Positions 45,312 through 58,038 of a stretch of DNA of 64,000 bases are shown here, piece after piece (the stretch's first letter is position 1; the number at the start of each line of letters is the position of its first letter). Source of the stretch: Euphorbia lathyris (Eukaryota; Streptophyta; Magnoliopsida; Malpighiales; Euphorbiaceae); assembly GCF_963576675.1 (NCBI RefSeq), contig NC_088913.1, positions 77,437,001 to 77,501,000 of the forward strand. The letters run 5' to 3'. A model generated the notes under the pieces. It was not told where the DNA came from. It did no database searches and saw only the letters and a list, made by a program, of their open reading frames with translations. Position numbers and translations under genes: made by a program.

Positions 45312-46663
45312 TGTTGGTCCCTTATAACGTTACAAGTATAGTTCCAAAGAGGGGGGGGGGGGGTTAGGAACTATTTAAACTTTTTCTGTTAAGTCTGAAC
45401 TCTTTTTCTTTGAAAAGATTTTGGACAGCACGCTGAGTGAATTAAGACACTAGCTTAGTCAACTGGTGACTAAGTCAGCTTCTTTCGTTGAGTCAGGAGA
45501 TAGCACTAAGAGTCTATTGCTGAACTTAGTTACTCAATATGTACAACTCAGCGTGACCTCTTTACTTGGTCAATTTTGTTTTAAGCAAGCAATTTATATA
45601 CTAAGGAGTTTAAGGTTAGAAAGATGTTACTCAGCAGATTTATCCAGGTTCGGCCTCTAAGCCTACGTCCTATCCCCGGAACACGTTCCGAGCTTTCGAA
45701 TCCTCTACTGGGCTCTTTAAAGGTAGAGCCTCAAACCTTTTACAACTTAGAAACTGAGTATGACAAGAGTACCCTCCTCTATACCTCTACTCAATCCTAA
45801 TCTCACGCTGAGTACTATAACCGAGTACTCAGCCTCTCCTTTCTAATTCTAGAAATGATAAGTGTTTTTCCTAAACAACAATTGCTAAGACACTTTAGAT
45901 GATTGAATAATCACTCTAGACTTTTACACAAAAGATATGGAATTTAGTGTAAGAATTCGCTTTGCTTTTCTTCACAGAACTTGAGTAGGATTTTGGTCAG
46001 TGTAATGGCTTGATGAAGTTCTGTATTTGTGAAGTGTCTGAATGGCCCTATTTATAGAGACGTCTGAAGGCATCGGTCATTTCGAATTTCGAAATAACCG
46101 TTGGAGGAAAACGGCTTCCTATCGTTGTCACTCAGTCTTGCTCAGAGCTCTCGGCCAATCAGATTTGAGTATCTTCTGTCTTCGGTCAGTATAGAGCAGC
46201 TTTTGGTCAGTGCGACAGAATGTCTCTCCATTTGTGGTAATGTCAACTAGACAGCATACTGTGTCTTCTGAACTTTACCCGATATGGAAATACTTTGTCT
46301 GGAAGTTGCTTTCGCTCAGCTGCTGTCTTGTACTCTTTGTCGAGACAACTCAGCAGCTTCATTCCGAAGTTGTTCAAGGAAGGTCTTCTCGATCCTTCTT
46401 ATGCTAAGCTGTGTTTTTATCACAACGGCAGTGTTTCACATACACGGGCCGAGTGGTCTTTGATTCGTTTGACTTGGGCTTTGACTTCCGTTTTGGGCTT
46501 TAAGCCTTTTAGTCCTTATGTCTTATAAACAATGTAACTCAACATTGAACAAACACATTAGTAGAATAAATCAAAGCATTTAAACTTAGTGTGTTTTAGA
46601 ATATATTTAATTTTACTTAAACAATTTTGTCAAATCAAAATTATGTGGAAAGGTGTTTCAACA
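45312..46663 (-). repeat. 3' LTR of Copia B
   Basis: 1352 bases. Near its outer end it has a run of about 13 G (45347-45363) that differs in length from the partner LTR. Confidence 0.9.
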
Positions 46664-46678
46664 AACTCCCCCATTTTG
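46664..46678 (-). other. Polypurine tract of Copia B
   Basis: AAAATGGGGGAGTT on the minus strand at the LTR edge. Two more GGGGGAG-type tracts follow at about 46720 and 46756, in the same arrangement as in element A. Confidence 0.7.
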
Positions 46679-47178
46679 ATGTTGGCAAAACTATTCAGCG
46701 AAGAACTCAGTATTGAGCTCCCCCATGATAGTTGACCTATTGTTACTTAGCAAACTCCCCCGTAAGGGTTGAGCTACTGACTTGGTTTTAATTGATTTAG
46801 TTTAAGGTCAGTTTTCAGATATAGGTCAGCTTCAAGAAATATATTCTACATTACTCAGTCTGCAGCGGAAGATTTATCATTTAGAGAGCGCTGAGTAATT
46901 TGTTGTTCAATGAATTTTATAAGACAATGTTTTATAAACATACAAGTCAATGTCAAACATATTATCAGCATTAGGTACAATCAACAAGTTTTATAGGCTT
47001 TAAACATAGTTGATATATTTGAAGATACATAATAACTTAATACTCAGCATCGTATAAAATAACTCATAACTCAGGTTTTGGATAAAAAGATGCAAGTATT
47101 GATATTAATAGAAGTAGTCAGCGCATACATGAAAAACATAGAGACTACACACATAGCATATACTGAGCTAGCCTATAT

Positions 47179-49881
47179 CTATTTCTTTTTCTTTTGCTTA
47201 GACTGACTAAGCTCATGCTGTGTTCTAGCTTGATCTTTCTCCCCCGTTTTGTCAGCATCGGGAGGAGGGATCCTAAAGGCGTCGGTTAAGGCGGCTCGGG
47301 TCAGTTCAGTGGACAGCACCTTAAGTCTATCAACGCTTTCATTGACACCGTCAAAGACAGCAACTCCATCATCTGAAACCTCTTTGGGTATATTGAGTTC
47401 AGCAGCGCTGAGCATGCTTACTATGAAAGCTTGAGATTTACCCATCTAGGTAATTGTATCTGACAGGCCAGCAACGACTTGATGAAATGTCTTCAGCAAG
47501 ACTGAGTCGTAGTATTGTCGCTGAATGTTGCTGTGACGTACATGGTTGAAGGTTTGTCTAGTGATGGACAATATCTCGTTTTGCTTCATTGCGTCAGTGT
47601 CCATCTCTTATTTGTTCAAGTTCAGCAATCGAACAGCCTCACCAATTTGCTCTACTGAGCATTGAGAAGAGGAGGCCATTTGCTCGTTGGTCTTGATTTG
47701 CTCAGTGTGAAGCTGAGCAAAGAGCATTTTGACTTCATCAGAGGTTGCATATTGCATGTTTGCAGCTGACAAAGTCTGAACTTGACCTTGAAGAGTGTTG
47801 AGATGTTCAACCATTGACAGATGGAGCTCAGTGAGCTTGGTTATGGAGTCCTGCTTAGGCTGTTGTGCTTGTATGGAGACCGTAACACTTAGCAGGTCCT
47901 TGAGTCCCTTAACTTCACTAAGAAGCTGAGTTACTAGTGTTGACTCATGGGTGATTGACCCAGCAATAGGTTCAACATGTGAAGGAAGATCGTTGAGTAG
48001 AGACTGCACCGAGTTGATGATTTTTCTGCCTGACTCGGTGGCATTCAGATAGCTTAGAGATTGTTCCTCAGGACGCCTAGTTGCCTCAGTATGACCGGTC
48101 GGTAGAGGAGTTTGATTGATAGTGTGGTCAGTGACTGGAATTATGTTGTCAATTTGCACTTGATTTGTTGGTAAGGATGATTGGTCGGCAGAAGTGATGG
48201 TTGGAAGCTGATTAGTTTCAGTGCTGACAGGAGCTAGAGTTTCCGGAGTCAGCACGTTGATTTGAGCAGCAGCTACATCGAGAACTTGCTCGGTTTGGAT
48301 TTGAGGGTTGGAAGCATTCAAGTCGGCTTGTTCCTGTGAAGAAAGAGAGGCTTGCTTTTCAAGGGAAGCCGGTGGAGTAGAAGATGGTTGTTTTTTGAAA
48401 AATTTCAGTTTAAGTGTAGAAGGGTCCTTGGTTGGCTTCTGGATAAGGATGTCAGGGACAGTTGGTTGAATTGCCTTTACCAATCTTCTTCTGCGATGAG
48501 GAGGAGTGTCAGCTTGAATGGACTCGCCAGAATGAGAAGGAGAATGCCCTTCTTGATCAGTATTTTGCTGGGCAGTCTGTTCAGCATGTTCTTCTTCAGC
48601 ACCAAACTCAGTATGAGTTGGCTCAGCTTCAACCTCACTAGCTGTCTCCTCGGAGTCAGCATCATCACTGTGTTCTTCTCCTTGTTCATCATCTTCTTCC
48701 TCATCATTGTCTAATTCTTCTTCTACTTGGGCGATGAACTGATCATCCAGTTGGACATCATCCTCTTGATGCTCAGCATCAGTTCCTTGACACAAGTTGA
48801 AGTGTGAATCACTTGGATTGATGAAGTCAGTGGGAACAGCATCTATCGGGTTCAGTGAAGAGGACTTCTTCTTCTTTAGTGGTTGTTCATCAGTGTCAAC
48901 CTTGTCCTCAGTATCAGGCTCACCTTGCCTGAGACGTTTCTCAGCTGAATTTTGTCTCTTTGCTGGAGACTCAGCATCTTTGGAGGAAGTCTCAACAGCT
49001 TTCCTTTTGCGAGAAGCTGGAGCCTTGGTCCTTTTCCCTTTTTGGACAGTAGTCCCTTCAGCAGGCTGGGTTCCCTCAACAGGCTGGACAGCAGCGATTT
49101 TCCCTTTCTTGATGGGTTGGTTAAATTTTAGGGCAAAAAGGGAAGCAGCTGTGATCTCAGAACCATGAGTCCTTTCCTCGTCAGTAAGATCCACCTGATG
49201 GTCAATGAGGATCCTAGTGATGAGTGATCCCAGCCTCAGCGTGCCGGTGCTCCTTTGGATTGATGAAGTCAGTGGGAACAGCATCTTTGGGTAGATGTAG
49301 TAGGTCAGCAGATAATGAGCCATCTTTTGGTGCTGACCCATCGAGGTGCTGGAGATTTCTCCAGAGTGGCCAGCAGGTTTACAGAAACTGGCAACGTACC
49401 CAGTTCCTTCATGATCCCCAGATCTCCTCAGCTTGATTCCCTCATTCTTTAGCTTCAGCAAGTTAGCTAAGTAGGTAGGGTTGATGAATATGGCCTTTTC
49501 CTTTACCACAGTGACTAGATAGTCCTGATTGTCGTCAGCAACACGGAGGTTGTGGTAGAATTCCTTCACTAGGTCAGGGTAGGTAGCATTCCTTATGGAG
49601 AATAGCTCAGTCCAGCCATTTTTCGAAATCCATTCACAGAACGGTTGCTCGGACTGTACAAAGGCCTCAGATACCCATCTTGAGGGCTCAACTTTCCATT
49701 CACGAACATTCTCAAAGACCTTTGTATAGGTCCTGACCTTGGTAGGTTTTCCTTTAGAGGCTTGGCCAGCTTTGCCTTTGCTCGGAGTGGAGGCCTTAGT
49801 CTGAGTAGGGTGTCCAGAAGGTTCATCAGAGCTGTTTTTAGAGTGGCCAGCGTCGGAGAGGTTCAAAGAAACCTTTGTCAT
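47179..49881 (-). pseudogene. Copia B third ORF (env position)
   Basis: Open from ATG 49881 to a stop at 47608 (757 codons). The same frame then stays open to 47179, giving about 900 codons in all; element A has a sense codon at that stop. Order: Lys-rich N-terminus; a PF20167-like domain (residues about 60-250, PFCEWISKNGWTELFSIR, YPDLVKEFYHNL); a basic stretch (TKAPASRKRKAVE) that could be a nuclear signal; an Asp/Glu-rich stretch (residues about 390-440); and a long helical, Gln-rich tail. About 100 bases of the domain were replaced by a 30-base piece copied from 48816-48846. No signal peptide or membrane helix is seen. Function is unknown. Confidence 0.8.
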
Positions 49882-50344
49882 TGTTTCAGAGAAAAAGGTC
49901 TGGAGTCTTGAGAGTTTTTAGAGAGAGAGTTTCTAAGCCAGAGAATTCGTTAAGCGTAAAAAAGAAAAAATGTAGATTTACCCATTATTTATAGCGGTGA
50001 AGTGTGGATCTTATCGAATCCATGTGTCAGTTTTGCCTTGGGATTGTCAACCGACAAAGATCCTGGCATTTATGACACATTCGGCGCAGACGTCATCCTA
50101 TGTGGCTATACGCGTGCTCTAGGCATTAAGTGCATCAGCTTCAATACTCAGTATTTAGAATACTAAGCGTTTCATATTCTGAGTGGTCAGTTTTATAAAC
50201 GGATGATTTCTCAGTTTGAGATAATTACTCGGTGTGCACATTCATTCAGTATTTGATATTCATTTATTTGGCATTAAGTACTCAGTATAACAATCATTCA
50301 GCGTAGTAATTCACTCAGCATAAATATACATTTAGAACAGGAAT

Positions 50345-53300
50345 TTACTGAAGAGGATTAAACATACCAATGGCTTCTCTCAGTATGCTGAATTGCTCAC
50401 GAGCCAGTGGCTTCGTGAAGATATCAGCAAGCTGTTCATCCGTTGGGACAAAGGTCAGCTTTATCTCACCCTTGAGTACATGATCTCTTATGAAGTGATG
50501 TCGAATGCTGACATGCTTCATTCTGCTGTGCTGGATTGGGTTCGTTGATAGATCAATTGCACTTTTGTTGTCACATCTGACTTCAATTGTCTTTGTTTGA
50601 ACACCATAGTCTTCTAGCTGTTGCTTAATCCATAGGACTTGAGCAACACAGTGGCCAGCAGCAATGTACTCAGCTTCAGTGGTAGACAAGGCTACTGACG
50701 CTTACTTCTTGCTGAACCAGGATACAAGACAGCTCCCTAAGAAGTGACATCCTCCAGAGGTGCTTTTTCGTTCAAGCTTGTCCCGTCCATAGTCAGCGTC
50801 AGTGTATCCAACGAGTGTGAAATCATGAGTGTTGGGATACCATAAACCTGCGTTCACTGAGCTTTGCAAGTATCTAAGGATTCTTTTTACAGCAATATAA
50901 TGAGATTCCTTAGGGTTAGATTGATATCTAGCACAGTAGCATACTGAGAACTGAATGTCCGGTCTACTTGCTGTTAAGTAAAGTAGAGAGCCTATCATAC
51001 CTCGATATAATTTGCTGTCTACTGACTTACCATTCTCGTCAGCGCATAGGACAGTGTCAGTGCCCATAGGAGTGGATATTGGCTTGTAATTTTCAAGATC
51101 ATATTTCTTCAATATCTCCTTGGCATATTTAGCTTGACTGATGAAGATGCCATTTTTGCCTTGTTTAATTTGAAGTCCAAGGAAGAAGTTGAGTTCTCCC
51201 ATCATTGACATTTCAAACTCAGTTTGCATTTGCTTGCTAAATTCCTTGCACATTGACTCGTTAGTTGCACCAAAAATAATATCATCAACATAAATTTGAG
51301 CCAGCAGGGTATCTTTACCCATTCTCTTAATGAATAAGGTTGTATCAGCTTTGCCTCTGACGTAATTTCTGGTCAGCAGGAAACTGGTGAGCCTCTCATA
51401 CCAAGCACGTGGTGCTTGCTTGAGGCCGTACAGAGCCTTTTTGAGTTTATAGACGTGGTTTGGGAATTTAGAATCCTCAAACCCTGGAGGCTGATTAACA
51501 TAGACTTCCTCGTTTATAACTCCATTAAGAAATGCACTCTTAACATCCATTTGAAACAGTTTAAAGTTCATGTAAGATGCATATGCACATAAAATACGTA
51601 TTGCTTCTAGCCTTGCCACTGGGGCAAAGGTCTCACCATAGTCAATACCTTCTTGCTGACTGTAGCCCTGAGCTACAAGTCTTGCCTTGTTCCTGACTAC
51701 ATTCCCTTGTTCATCCAGCTTGTTGCGGAAGACCCATCTTGTTCCAATGGTCTTCTGAGTCTTTGGATGTGGCACCAACTCCCATACATCATTTGTCCGG
51801 AACTGATCAAGTTCCTCTTGCATTGCGCTCATCCAGAATTCATCTGGCTCAGCTTCAGCGAAATTCTTTGGTTCCTAAACTGAGACGAATGCTACGTTAC
51901 TGAGGTACCTCCTGAGTTGATTCCTTGTCATCAGGGTATTCTCAGCGGCATCAAGAATAGCACTCTCTGAGTGTCCTCTTGGTATTCTTATTTCCTTTGG
52001 TAGATTGATGTCTTGTGCTGTATGTGTTTCAACAATCTCTGCAGGAGTAGACTGGTCAGTGAAAACAATTTGAGGTTCACTTTTACCTTTGGTCAGCCCT
52101 TGAGGGAATGACTCAGCGGCTGTCTCTTGATCAGCAGAAGCTGAGTGTGGATCATCCTCGGTCAGCGGCTGGTATCTACCTGCAGGGTTAGTTTCATCGA
52201 ACTCTACATGTACTGACTCTTCTAAAACTTGAGTTCGTTTATTGAAAACTCTGTATGCTCTGCTGTTTGTTGAGTAGCCTAAAAAGATAGCTTCATCAGC
52301 TTTGGAATCAAACTTAGCTAAGCTATCTTTGGTATTCAAAATAAAACATTTACAGCCAAAGGCACGAAAGTATCCAATGTTGGGCTTTCGTCCTTTCCAA
52401 AGTTCATAGGGGGTTTTCTTTAGTATAGGTCTAACAAGAGCCCTATTAAGAATATAGCACGCTGTGTTAACAACCTCTCCCCAAAAATACTTTGGAAGCC
52501 TATGCTCACTCAGCATTGTCCTGGCTATTTCAACCAAGGTTCTGTTCTTTCTTTCAACAACCCCATTTTGTTGAGGCGTTCTAGGAGCAGAAAAGTTATG
52601 GTCAATGCCGCTGGCTTCACAAAATTCAACAAACTGTTGGTTTTTGAATTCTCCACCATTATCACTTCGGATGTGAGCCAATTTTAGGTCTTTATCAATT
52701 TCAAGTTTTCTAACCAACTTTGAAAATGTCTCAAAGGTTTCATCCTTGCTACTCAGCAAGATGACCCAAGTGTACCGAGAAAAGTCATCTATAATGACCA
52801 AGGAAAATCTTCTTCCACCCAGACTCAGCGACTGGACTGGACCGAAGAGATCCAAGTGTAGTAACTCTAATGGACGCTTAGTTGAGACAATGTTTTTACT
52901 ATGAAAAGATTGTTTGGTTTGTTTTCCAGCTTGGCAAGCATGGCATAGTTGATCTTTTTCAAATTTAAGTTCTGGCAATCCCTCAAACAATTGCTGTCTT
53001 GCTAATTTGGCCAAGAGGTCCATGCTGACATGCCCAAGTCTCCTGTGCCATAGCCAGGAATTTTCTTCCTTTGAAACTAAGCATACAGTTTTTGAAAACT
53101 TTTTTTCTAAGTCTAGCATAAAGACATTATCAATGCGAGGGGCAGTTAAAATTAACTCATTTGTTTTACCCTCGTATATTTTACATCCAGTAGAATCAAA
53201 TATAACTTTTCTCCCATTGTCACATAGCTGAGCTACGCTGAGTAAGTTATATTTGAGTCCGCTGACTAGGGAGACAGACTCAATAGTAGGATTTCCTCCA

Positions 53301-53437
53301 ATGGTTCCTGACCCTACTATCTTACCCTTTTTGTTGTCTCCAAAACTTACGCTTCCTCCTCGTTTACCCTCAAATGTGATGAATTGAGTTTCATCACCAG
53401 TCATATGCCTCGAGCATGCGCTGTCAATATACCACAT
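50345..53437 (-). pseudogene. Copia B pol
   Basis: 53437-51875 is open for 520 codons. It has the protease DSACSRHMTGD, the integrase zinc region (HRRLGH...CHACQ) and a D-D-E core (DLFGPV, SDNGGEF, NGVVERKNR). A stop at 51875 replaces a sense codon. 51832-50702 is RT with [20 protein letters not shown], the catalytic YVDDIIFGA, and [14 protein letters not shown] second stop (50702) precedes the last RNase H part (STTEAEYIAAGHC, IFTKPLAREQF), which ends at 50345. All catalytic motifs are kept. Only these two nonsense changes break the chain. Confidence 0.92.
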
Positions 53438-53478
53438 TTTTTACTTCTCAACACACCTCAGGCTTACCTGCAATGCAA

Positions 53479-55220
53479 TCAGTTACCTTTAGGTACCCAA
53501 TTCTTTTTGGGTCCTGGCTTGTTAGGTTCAACGGGTAAAGCATCATATTTTATCTTATGGCGGCATACATGGACAATATGGCCATTCTTTCCACAGAAGT
53601 CACAACTGACCTTCTGTTTAGGATATCTCACTGACTGGTCAGCACTCCAGTGCTGAGCGTGCCAACACACCTTTGTGGTGTGTCCTTTCTTCCCACAGAA
53701 GTCACACTGGACATTCCGCTGAGGGTTCCATGTCTGCTGACCAGTACCTCGGTACTGAGTATTCAGAGGAATATTTCTTTTGTTTGGAACCTTTAGTTGG
53801 TTCTGAATAGTTGTGACGTCCTTTCTCAGTTTCTTGGAATCTGATTGGACCTCCGAGACAAACTTGTGCATAATGTCCATATTACTATGCAAAGTTGAGT
53901 TGTCTTGGAGAAGGTATCAAAGGTCACTCAGTTTGACCTCCTCAACCTCGTCACAGCGCCTGCTGAGTGCTCTAACCTTTTTATTACACTTTTTGACAAG
54001 TGTGTAGAGGTCACTCAGGGCATTAATCATTTCATTTCTGAGCAGGGGTAGTGAGATTACCTCATTTGATTGCTCCTCATCGTCAGATGCAATGGAGGGG
54101 TTAGCATGCTAAAAAACGCACGACTCAGCATTCTCGTCAGCCATGAAGCAAATCTTCGCTGACTCAGTGGCCTCAGTGTCTGTTGACGAAGACTCATCAC
54201 TGTCGCTCCATGTAGCCACCATTGCCTTTTTGCCGTTCTTTCTATCCTTCCTCAGCTTGGGACAGCTGGACTTGATATGACCAGTTTGATGACATTCAAA
54301 GCATGTTATGGGCTTTGAGCTGTCTTTCTTGTATTTGCTGTCGCTGGACTCAGCATTATACTTATCAAACTTCTTGTAAGGCTTCTTAGAATATTTGTCA
54401 TTCTTTCTGAACAGCCTTTTCATTCTCCTGGTGAACATGGCCATCTCCTCATCGTCTGCTGAGCTCCCATCAGTGGAGTCAGCTTTCATGACAATGGACT
54501 TTTGCTTCTTGTCCTCAGACTTTTCCTTCACCTCGAAGTTCTTCATAGATATCTCATGGGTCAGCAGTGAGCCGATGAGTTCATCATATTTGTAGGTGGT
54601 TAAGTCCTGAGCTTCCTCGACAGCAGTCTTCTTTGCTTGCCAGTTTTTAGGAAGACTTCTTAGAATCTTCTTGACTTGTTCTTCCTCAGTGAAGATTTTC
54701 CCAAGATTCTTGAGCTCATTGATGATGTTTGTAAATCTTGCATTCATGTCAGAGATTTCTTCACCATCGTTCATTTCGAACAGCTCGTATAGTCTCATCT
54801 GCTGGTTCACCTTGGACTCCTTTACTTTGTTGGTTCCTTCGTAGGTGACTTCCAGCTTCTTCCAGATCTCTTGCGCTGACTCACAACCTGAAATTTTATT
54901 ATATTCTGCAGCATCGAGCGCACAGTGAAGCATGTTAATAGCCGAAGCGTGATTCTGTAGCTTCTTGAGATCATCCTCTGTCCATTTGGCCTCAACTTTA
55001 ACAACTGTTTGGCCAGCCACAACTTCAATAGGTACAAACGGGCCTTGGACTATGGATAGCCATGCACTCATGTTTGTAGCCTGAATGAAATTTTTCATCC
55101 TATCTTCCAGAAGGTGTAGTTAGACCCGAAGAATAGGGGAGGCCGAGTAATGGACAGCCCTTCAGGTAAGATCTGAGTTGTCAGGTTTCCTGGGAGAAAC
55201 CGAGTGCTGTTTTCAGACAT
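53479..55220 (-). pseudogene. Copia B gag
   Basis: The start ATG is at 55218-55220 (MSENSTRFLPGN, as in A). One base is lost near 55107 relative to A, shifting the frame. A stop at 54109 and another near 53920 follow. The UBN2-type core, one CCHC knuckle near residue 315 and two C-terminal knuckles match A. The gag stop lies at the same place as in A, upstream of the pol ATG. Confidence 0.9.
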
Positions 55221-55269
55221 AGTGGGGATCAGCTCTAGGTTGTTAAACATTTCATAGTGAGCTTGTTAA

Positions 55270-55281
55270 GCTCTGATACCA
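55270..55281 (-). other. Primer binding site of Copia B
   Basis: TGGTATCAGAGC on the minus strand, two bases inside the 5' LTR. Exact initiator-Met tRNA match. Confidence 0.9.
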
Positions 55282-55283
55282 CT

Positions 55284-56632
55284 TGTTGGTCCCTTATAAC
55301 GTTACAAGTATAGTTCCAAGGGGGGGGGGGGGTTAGGAACTATTTAAACTTTTTCTATTAAGTCTGAACTCTTTTTCTTTGAAAAGATTTTGGACAACGC
55401 GCTGAGTGAATTAAGACACTAGCTTAGTCAACTGGTGACTAAGTCAGCTTCTTTCGTTGAGTCATGAGATAGCACTAAGAGTCTATTCCTGAACTCAGTT
55501 ACTCAATATGCATAACTCAGCGTGACCTCTTTACTTGGTCAGTTTTGTTTTAAGCAAGCAATTTATATACTAAGGAGTTTAAGGTTAGAAAGATGTTACT
55601 CAGCAGATTTATCCAAGTTCGGCCTCTAAGCCTACGTCCTGTCCCCGGAACACGTTACGAGCTTTCAAATCCTCTACTGAGCTCTTTAAAGGTAGAGCCT
55701 CAAACCTTTTACAACTTAGAAACTGAGTATGACAAGAGTACCTTCCTCTATACCTCTACTCAATCCTAATCTCACACTGAGTACTATAACCGAGTACTCA
55801 GCCTCTCCTTTCTAATTCTAGAAATGATAAGTGTTTTTCCTAAACAACAATTGCTAAGACACTTTAGATGATTGAATAATCACTCTAGACTTTTACAAAA
55901 AAGATATGGAATTTAGTGTAAGAATTTGCTTTGCTTTTCTTCACAGAACTTGAGTAGGATTTTGGTCAGCGTAATGGCTTGATGAAGTTCTGTATTTGTG
56001 AAGTGTCTGAATGGCCCTATTTATAGAGACGTCTGAAGGCATCGGTCATTTCGAATTTTGAAATAACCATTGGAGGGAAACGGCTTCCTGTCGTTGTCAC
56101 TCAGTCTTGCTCAGAGCTCTCGGCCAATCAGATTTGAGTATCTTCTGTCTTCGGCCAGTATAGAGCAGCTTTTGGTCAGTGCGACAAAATGTCTCTCCAT
56201 TTGTGGTAATGTCAACTAGACAGCATACTGTGTCTTCTGAACTTTACCCGATATGGAAATACTTTGTCTGGAAGTTGCTTTCGCTCAGCTGATGTCTTGT
56301 ACTCTTTATCGAGACAACTCAGCAGCTTCATTCTGAAGTTGTTCAAGGAAGGTCTTCTCGATCCTTCTTATGCTGAGCTGCATTTTGATCACAACGGTAA
56401 CTTTTCACATAGGCGGGCCGAGTGGTCTTTGATTCGTTTGACTTGGGCTTTGACTTCCGTTTTGGGCTTTAAGCCTTTTAGTCCTTATGTCTTATAAACA
56501 ATGTAACTCAACATTGAACAAACACATTAGTAGAATAAATCAAAGCATTTAAACTTAGTGTGTTTTAGAATATATTTAATTTTACTTAAACAATTTTGTC
56601 AAATCAAAATTATGTGGAAAGGTGTTTCAACA
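55284..56632 (-). repeat. 5' LTR of Copia B
   Basis: 1349 bases. It carries the CTATAAATAG box at 56017-56026 on the minus strand. The G-run near 55320 is shorter than in the partner LTR. Confidence 0.9.
56017..56026 (-). promoter_or_regulatory. TATA box of Copia B 5' LTR
   Basis: CTATAAATAG, at the same relative position as in element A. Confidence 0.65.
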
Positions 56633-56637
56633 GTTAG

Positions 56638-57126
56638 CATTCTCAACATTCTCATCATTGTCAGCATTTCAGCATTCTCACCATTATCATCAGTGTCAAC
56701 ATTCTCATCATTGTAAGCATTGTCATCATTCTCATCATTGGCACCAAAGTCATCAGAGCCAGTTGCATTTGTTCTTGGGATCTCGTTCATGTCCTGCCTA
56801 TTGTCATCAATAACTTGTAATGGCCTTATCTCCATGTAGTAAATGTCTGTATGCGGATACCTTGTATTATGTTGAATGAAGTCTCTAACACTCTTATCAT
56901 TAACAATCTCTTCAATTCCTTCTGATCCAGATTACCCAGCAATCTTATACCACATTAATACTGAGTGTTTATACCCTACATCCTTACCAATATCCGCTAA
57001 TTCAAAGTAGCTCATGTAATCAATATCCATTTTCACAATTTTCATTTTCCCTCCAACATAAAGTTGTTGCTCCATGTCTACCCATTCACCACCATAGTAA
57101 ATAACCATCGTATGCATTGTAGCCAT
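56638..57126 (-). pseudogene. MULE transposase N-terminus (PB1-like domain, acidic repeat)
   Basis: The frame starts MATMHTMVIYYGGEWVD and continues with YVGGKMKIVKMDIDYMS and GYKHSVLMWYKIAG. This pattern (G-G-x-W, then YVGG, then a D-x-D-x-x-S block) is that of the N-terminal PB1-like domain of plant MuDR transposases. A stop (about 56935) follows. The same frame then continues into an Asn/Asp/Glu-rich repeat (NDENDDNAYNDEN), where Copia B inserted. The zinc finger and DDE transposase domain are missing on the far side, so it is dead. Confidence 0.7.
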
Positions 57127-57450
57127 AATTACTGTACATCAAACAAGAAATAGCACATGAACATAGTTAAAACCACAACTTTGAACTTAATGGACATCAA
57201 ACTAAAGACGAACCAAATCAACAAACATCATTAACACTAACATGCAACCTTAAGAACAACAACGTATAAACACTCATTTGTACCATGATTACTGTACATC
57301 AAACAAGAAATAGCATATGACCATCGTTAAAACCACAACTCTGAACTTACAGGACATCAACCAAAGACAACCCAAATCAACAAACTTCATTAACACTAAC
57401 ATGCAACCTTAACAACAACGACCACAAATTCCTATCACAACAACCACAAA
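57127..57450. repeat. 161-base tandem duplication upstream of the MULE frame
   Basis: 57127-57287 and 57288-57450 match closely (both begin ATTACTGTACATCAAACAAG). It lies in the leader of the MULE transposase gene. Confidence 0.85.
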
Positions 57451-58038
57451 TTCGTATCACAACAACCACAAAAGCGTATATACTAATTCCTATCGCAAAC
57501 ACCCTAACTAAAATAAACAGAGAGTAACGAAATCGACATTAGAGAGGTGTGCGAACCGTTTATGTACCTTGCTTTCCAAGCTTTTACACCCTGAAAATGT
57601 GGTCCTCACCCTTACTTCTGCTCCTTCATACTTCCTTAGGGTTTTTCGTTTTCTGGGAAAAGAGGTTGGATACGAAACATATGATGCAGAAGATGACGAA
57701 TTTCGACTTTTCCCCTCCTAATTCCGCCTTGATTATGAGGTTTTTCAGTGGTTTATGGTGCCAGGTAATGTTGAAGTTCAAAGGTTGGAAAGGGAGAAGT
57801 CACGATTTTTGGGGCCTGTGTTTTCTGCTTTTAAATATAAAGTATTTTAATTTAATACCCGTTTTGCCCCTGATCAAATTTTTGGTCAAACTGCCACATC
57901 ATCAAAAATAATGGTGCAAGTGAAAAAATCTGTTCCCCGGTAACGGCGTTTAGCACAGACCTCTTTTTGTAAAAAAAAACCCACAGGTTTGCGTTTGCAA
58001 AATAGGTAAACCACATGCATTTTTTTTGTACTTATCCA
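57451..58038. repeat. MULE end with terminal inverted repeat
   Basis: The last 90 bases (about 57945-58038) read, inverted, GGATAAGTACAAAAA... followed by words such as CATGTGGTTTACC and AACCTGTGGG. This is the style of MULE terminal repeats and is similar to 16752-16820. The opposite end of the element was not found. The small frame at 57549-57911 has no recognised domain. Confidence 0.5.

Larger units (their letters stand above)
45312..56632 (-). mobile_element. Copia element B (SIRE/Maximus-like), 11.3 kb
   Basis: LTRs 45312-46663 and 55284-56632. A perfect 5-base target duplication GTTAG lies at 45307-45311 and 56633-56637. Layout and proteins match element A, but the LTRs are clearly diverged from A's, so A and B are separate insertions of two subfamilies. 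B is less damaged: pol has two internal stops, and the third ORF is open for 757 codons. Confidence 0.92.

Noticed and set aside
48352..49168. Plus-strand frames opposite the Copia B third ORF
   Set aside because: Shadows of the coding strand, Ser-rich because the real frame is rich in Glu and Lys.
57549..57911. 120-codon frame on the plus strand
   Set aside because: It lies in the leader and terminal region of the MULE. Leu/Phe/Ser bias and no domain.
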